From Burkholderiales bacterium (lineage in GTDB: Bacteria > Pseudomonadota > Gammaproteobacteria > Burkholderiales > Burkholderiaceae_C), in contig CANJKD010000217.1 in assembly GCA_947474415.1 (NCBI GenBank), positions 1-5,417 on the forward strand: a stretch of 5,417 nt of DNA, read 5' to 3'. Position 1 is the stretch's first letter; each line of letters starts with the position of its first letter. Under the pieces are notes generated by a model that did not search any database, had not been told where the DNA came from, and worked only from the letters and a program-made list of their open reading frames with translations. Of the stretch, positions 5,133 through 5,417 are shown one piece after another. Position numbers and translations under genes: made by a program.

Positions 5133-5417
5133 CGCGCCCGAACGGCCGGCTCTACCTGGTGCCGAACACGCTCGACTTCGGCACCCCCGGCGAGTTGCCC
5201 GATCTGCAGGATGCGCTGCCGCTGGCCGTCATCCGCCAGGCCGCGCGCCTGACCCACTGGGTGGCCGAAAATGCCAAGACCACACGCGCCTTCCTGAATC
5301 GGGTCGACGCTGTGGTGCCGCTGGCGCGGCCGCTTCAGTCGCTCGCGATCATCGAGTTGCCGCGGCCGCGCAAAGGCCCAACCCACGCTGCACCTTCCGA
5401 CCTGCGCAGCCTGCTCG
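5129..5417 (+). CDS. SAM-dependent methyltransferase of the tetrapyrrole methylase (RsmI-like) family, N-terminal part
   Basis: Only 96 codons are visible before the window ends. The beginning, GRLYLVPNTLDFG (residues 6-18), resembles the GxLYxVxTPxGN first strand of RsmI-like enzymes, and WVAENAKTTRAFLNRV (44-59) sits where RsmI has its EDTRxTxxLL segment. Such proteins belong to the PF00590 fold, which includes corrin/porphyrin methylases and the 16S rRNA 2'-O-methyltransferase RsmI. A gene annotated as a tetrapyrrole-type SAM methyltransferase next to maf is, as far as I recall, common in Burkholderiales, and it is distinct from RsmI proper. The substrate is unknown. The ATG overlaps the yceF stop by four bases (ATGA), so the two are probably co-translated. 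The classical EDTR is replaced by ENAK-TTR. Family assignment is moderate; specific function is not assigned. Confidence 0.75.
   Translation, partial: MTRPNGRLYLVPNTLDFGTPGELPDLQDALPLAVIRQAARLTHWVAENAKTTRAFLNRVDAVVPLARPLQSLAIIELPRPRKGPTHAAPSDLRSLL

Overview
The window is a GC-rich stretch of a betaproteobacterial chromosome, most likely from the order Burkholderiales and the family Comamonadaceae (Acidovorax/Variovorax-like). That placement is a judgement from the 60-residue cysteine-free L32 protein, the style of the Fab proteins and the gene order; no database search was done. It holds the conserved fatty-acid/phospholipid cluster next to a ribosomal protein gene.

Layout. Six genes run on the minus strand, in transcription order: yceD (4471 to 3926), rpmF (3706 to 3524), plsX (3359 to 2217), fabH (2220 to 1231), fabD (1190 to 252) and the first 85 codons of fabG (255 to the window edge). 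Two genes run divergently on the plus strand: a Maf/YceF-type nucleotide pyrophosphatase (4527 to 5132) and the first 96 codons of a tetrapyrrole-methylase-family SAM-dependent methyltransferase (from 5129 to the window edge). The yceF / yceD-rpmF-plsX-fabH-fabD-fabG order is the same as in Escherichia coli.

How the genes work together. PlsX makes acyl-phosphate from acyl-ACP for phospholipid synthesis. FabD loads malonate onto ACP, FabH starts chains by condensing acetyl-CoA with malonyl-ACP, and FabG does the first reduction of each cycle. YceD (23S rRNA accumulation) and L32 belong to the large ribosomal subunit, so the cluster pairs membrane lipid synthesis with ribosome production. Three junctions (plsX/fabH, fabD/fabG, yceF/methyltransferase) are 4-base ATGA stop/start overlaps with poor or no Shine-Dalgarno sites, which suggests translational coupling. 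rpmF has the strongest ribosome binding site.

Non-coding signals. The 219-base yceD-rpmF gap holds a good sigma-70 type promoter (extended -10 TAGAAT, -35 CTGGCA, 17-base spacer) and a roughly 160-base leader with several inverted repeats. A 14-pair stem with a four-base loop overlaps the yceD stop codon and abuts the -35 box. The 164-base rpmF-plsX gap holds a weaker hairpin. No mobile elements, tRNA, rRNA or CRISPR were seen. The coding content is ordinary core metabolism, and no new protein system is apparent. The least explained signals are the RNA/DNA structures around rpmF.
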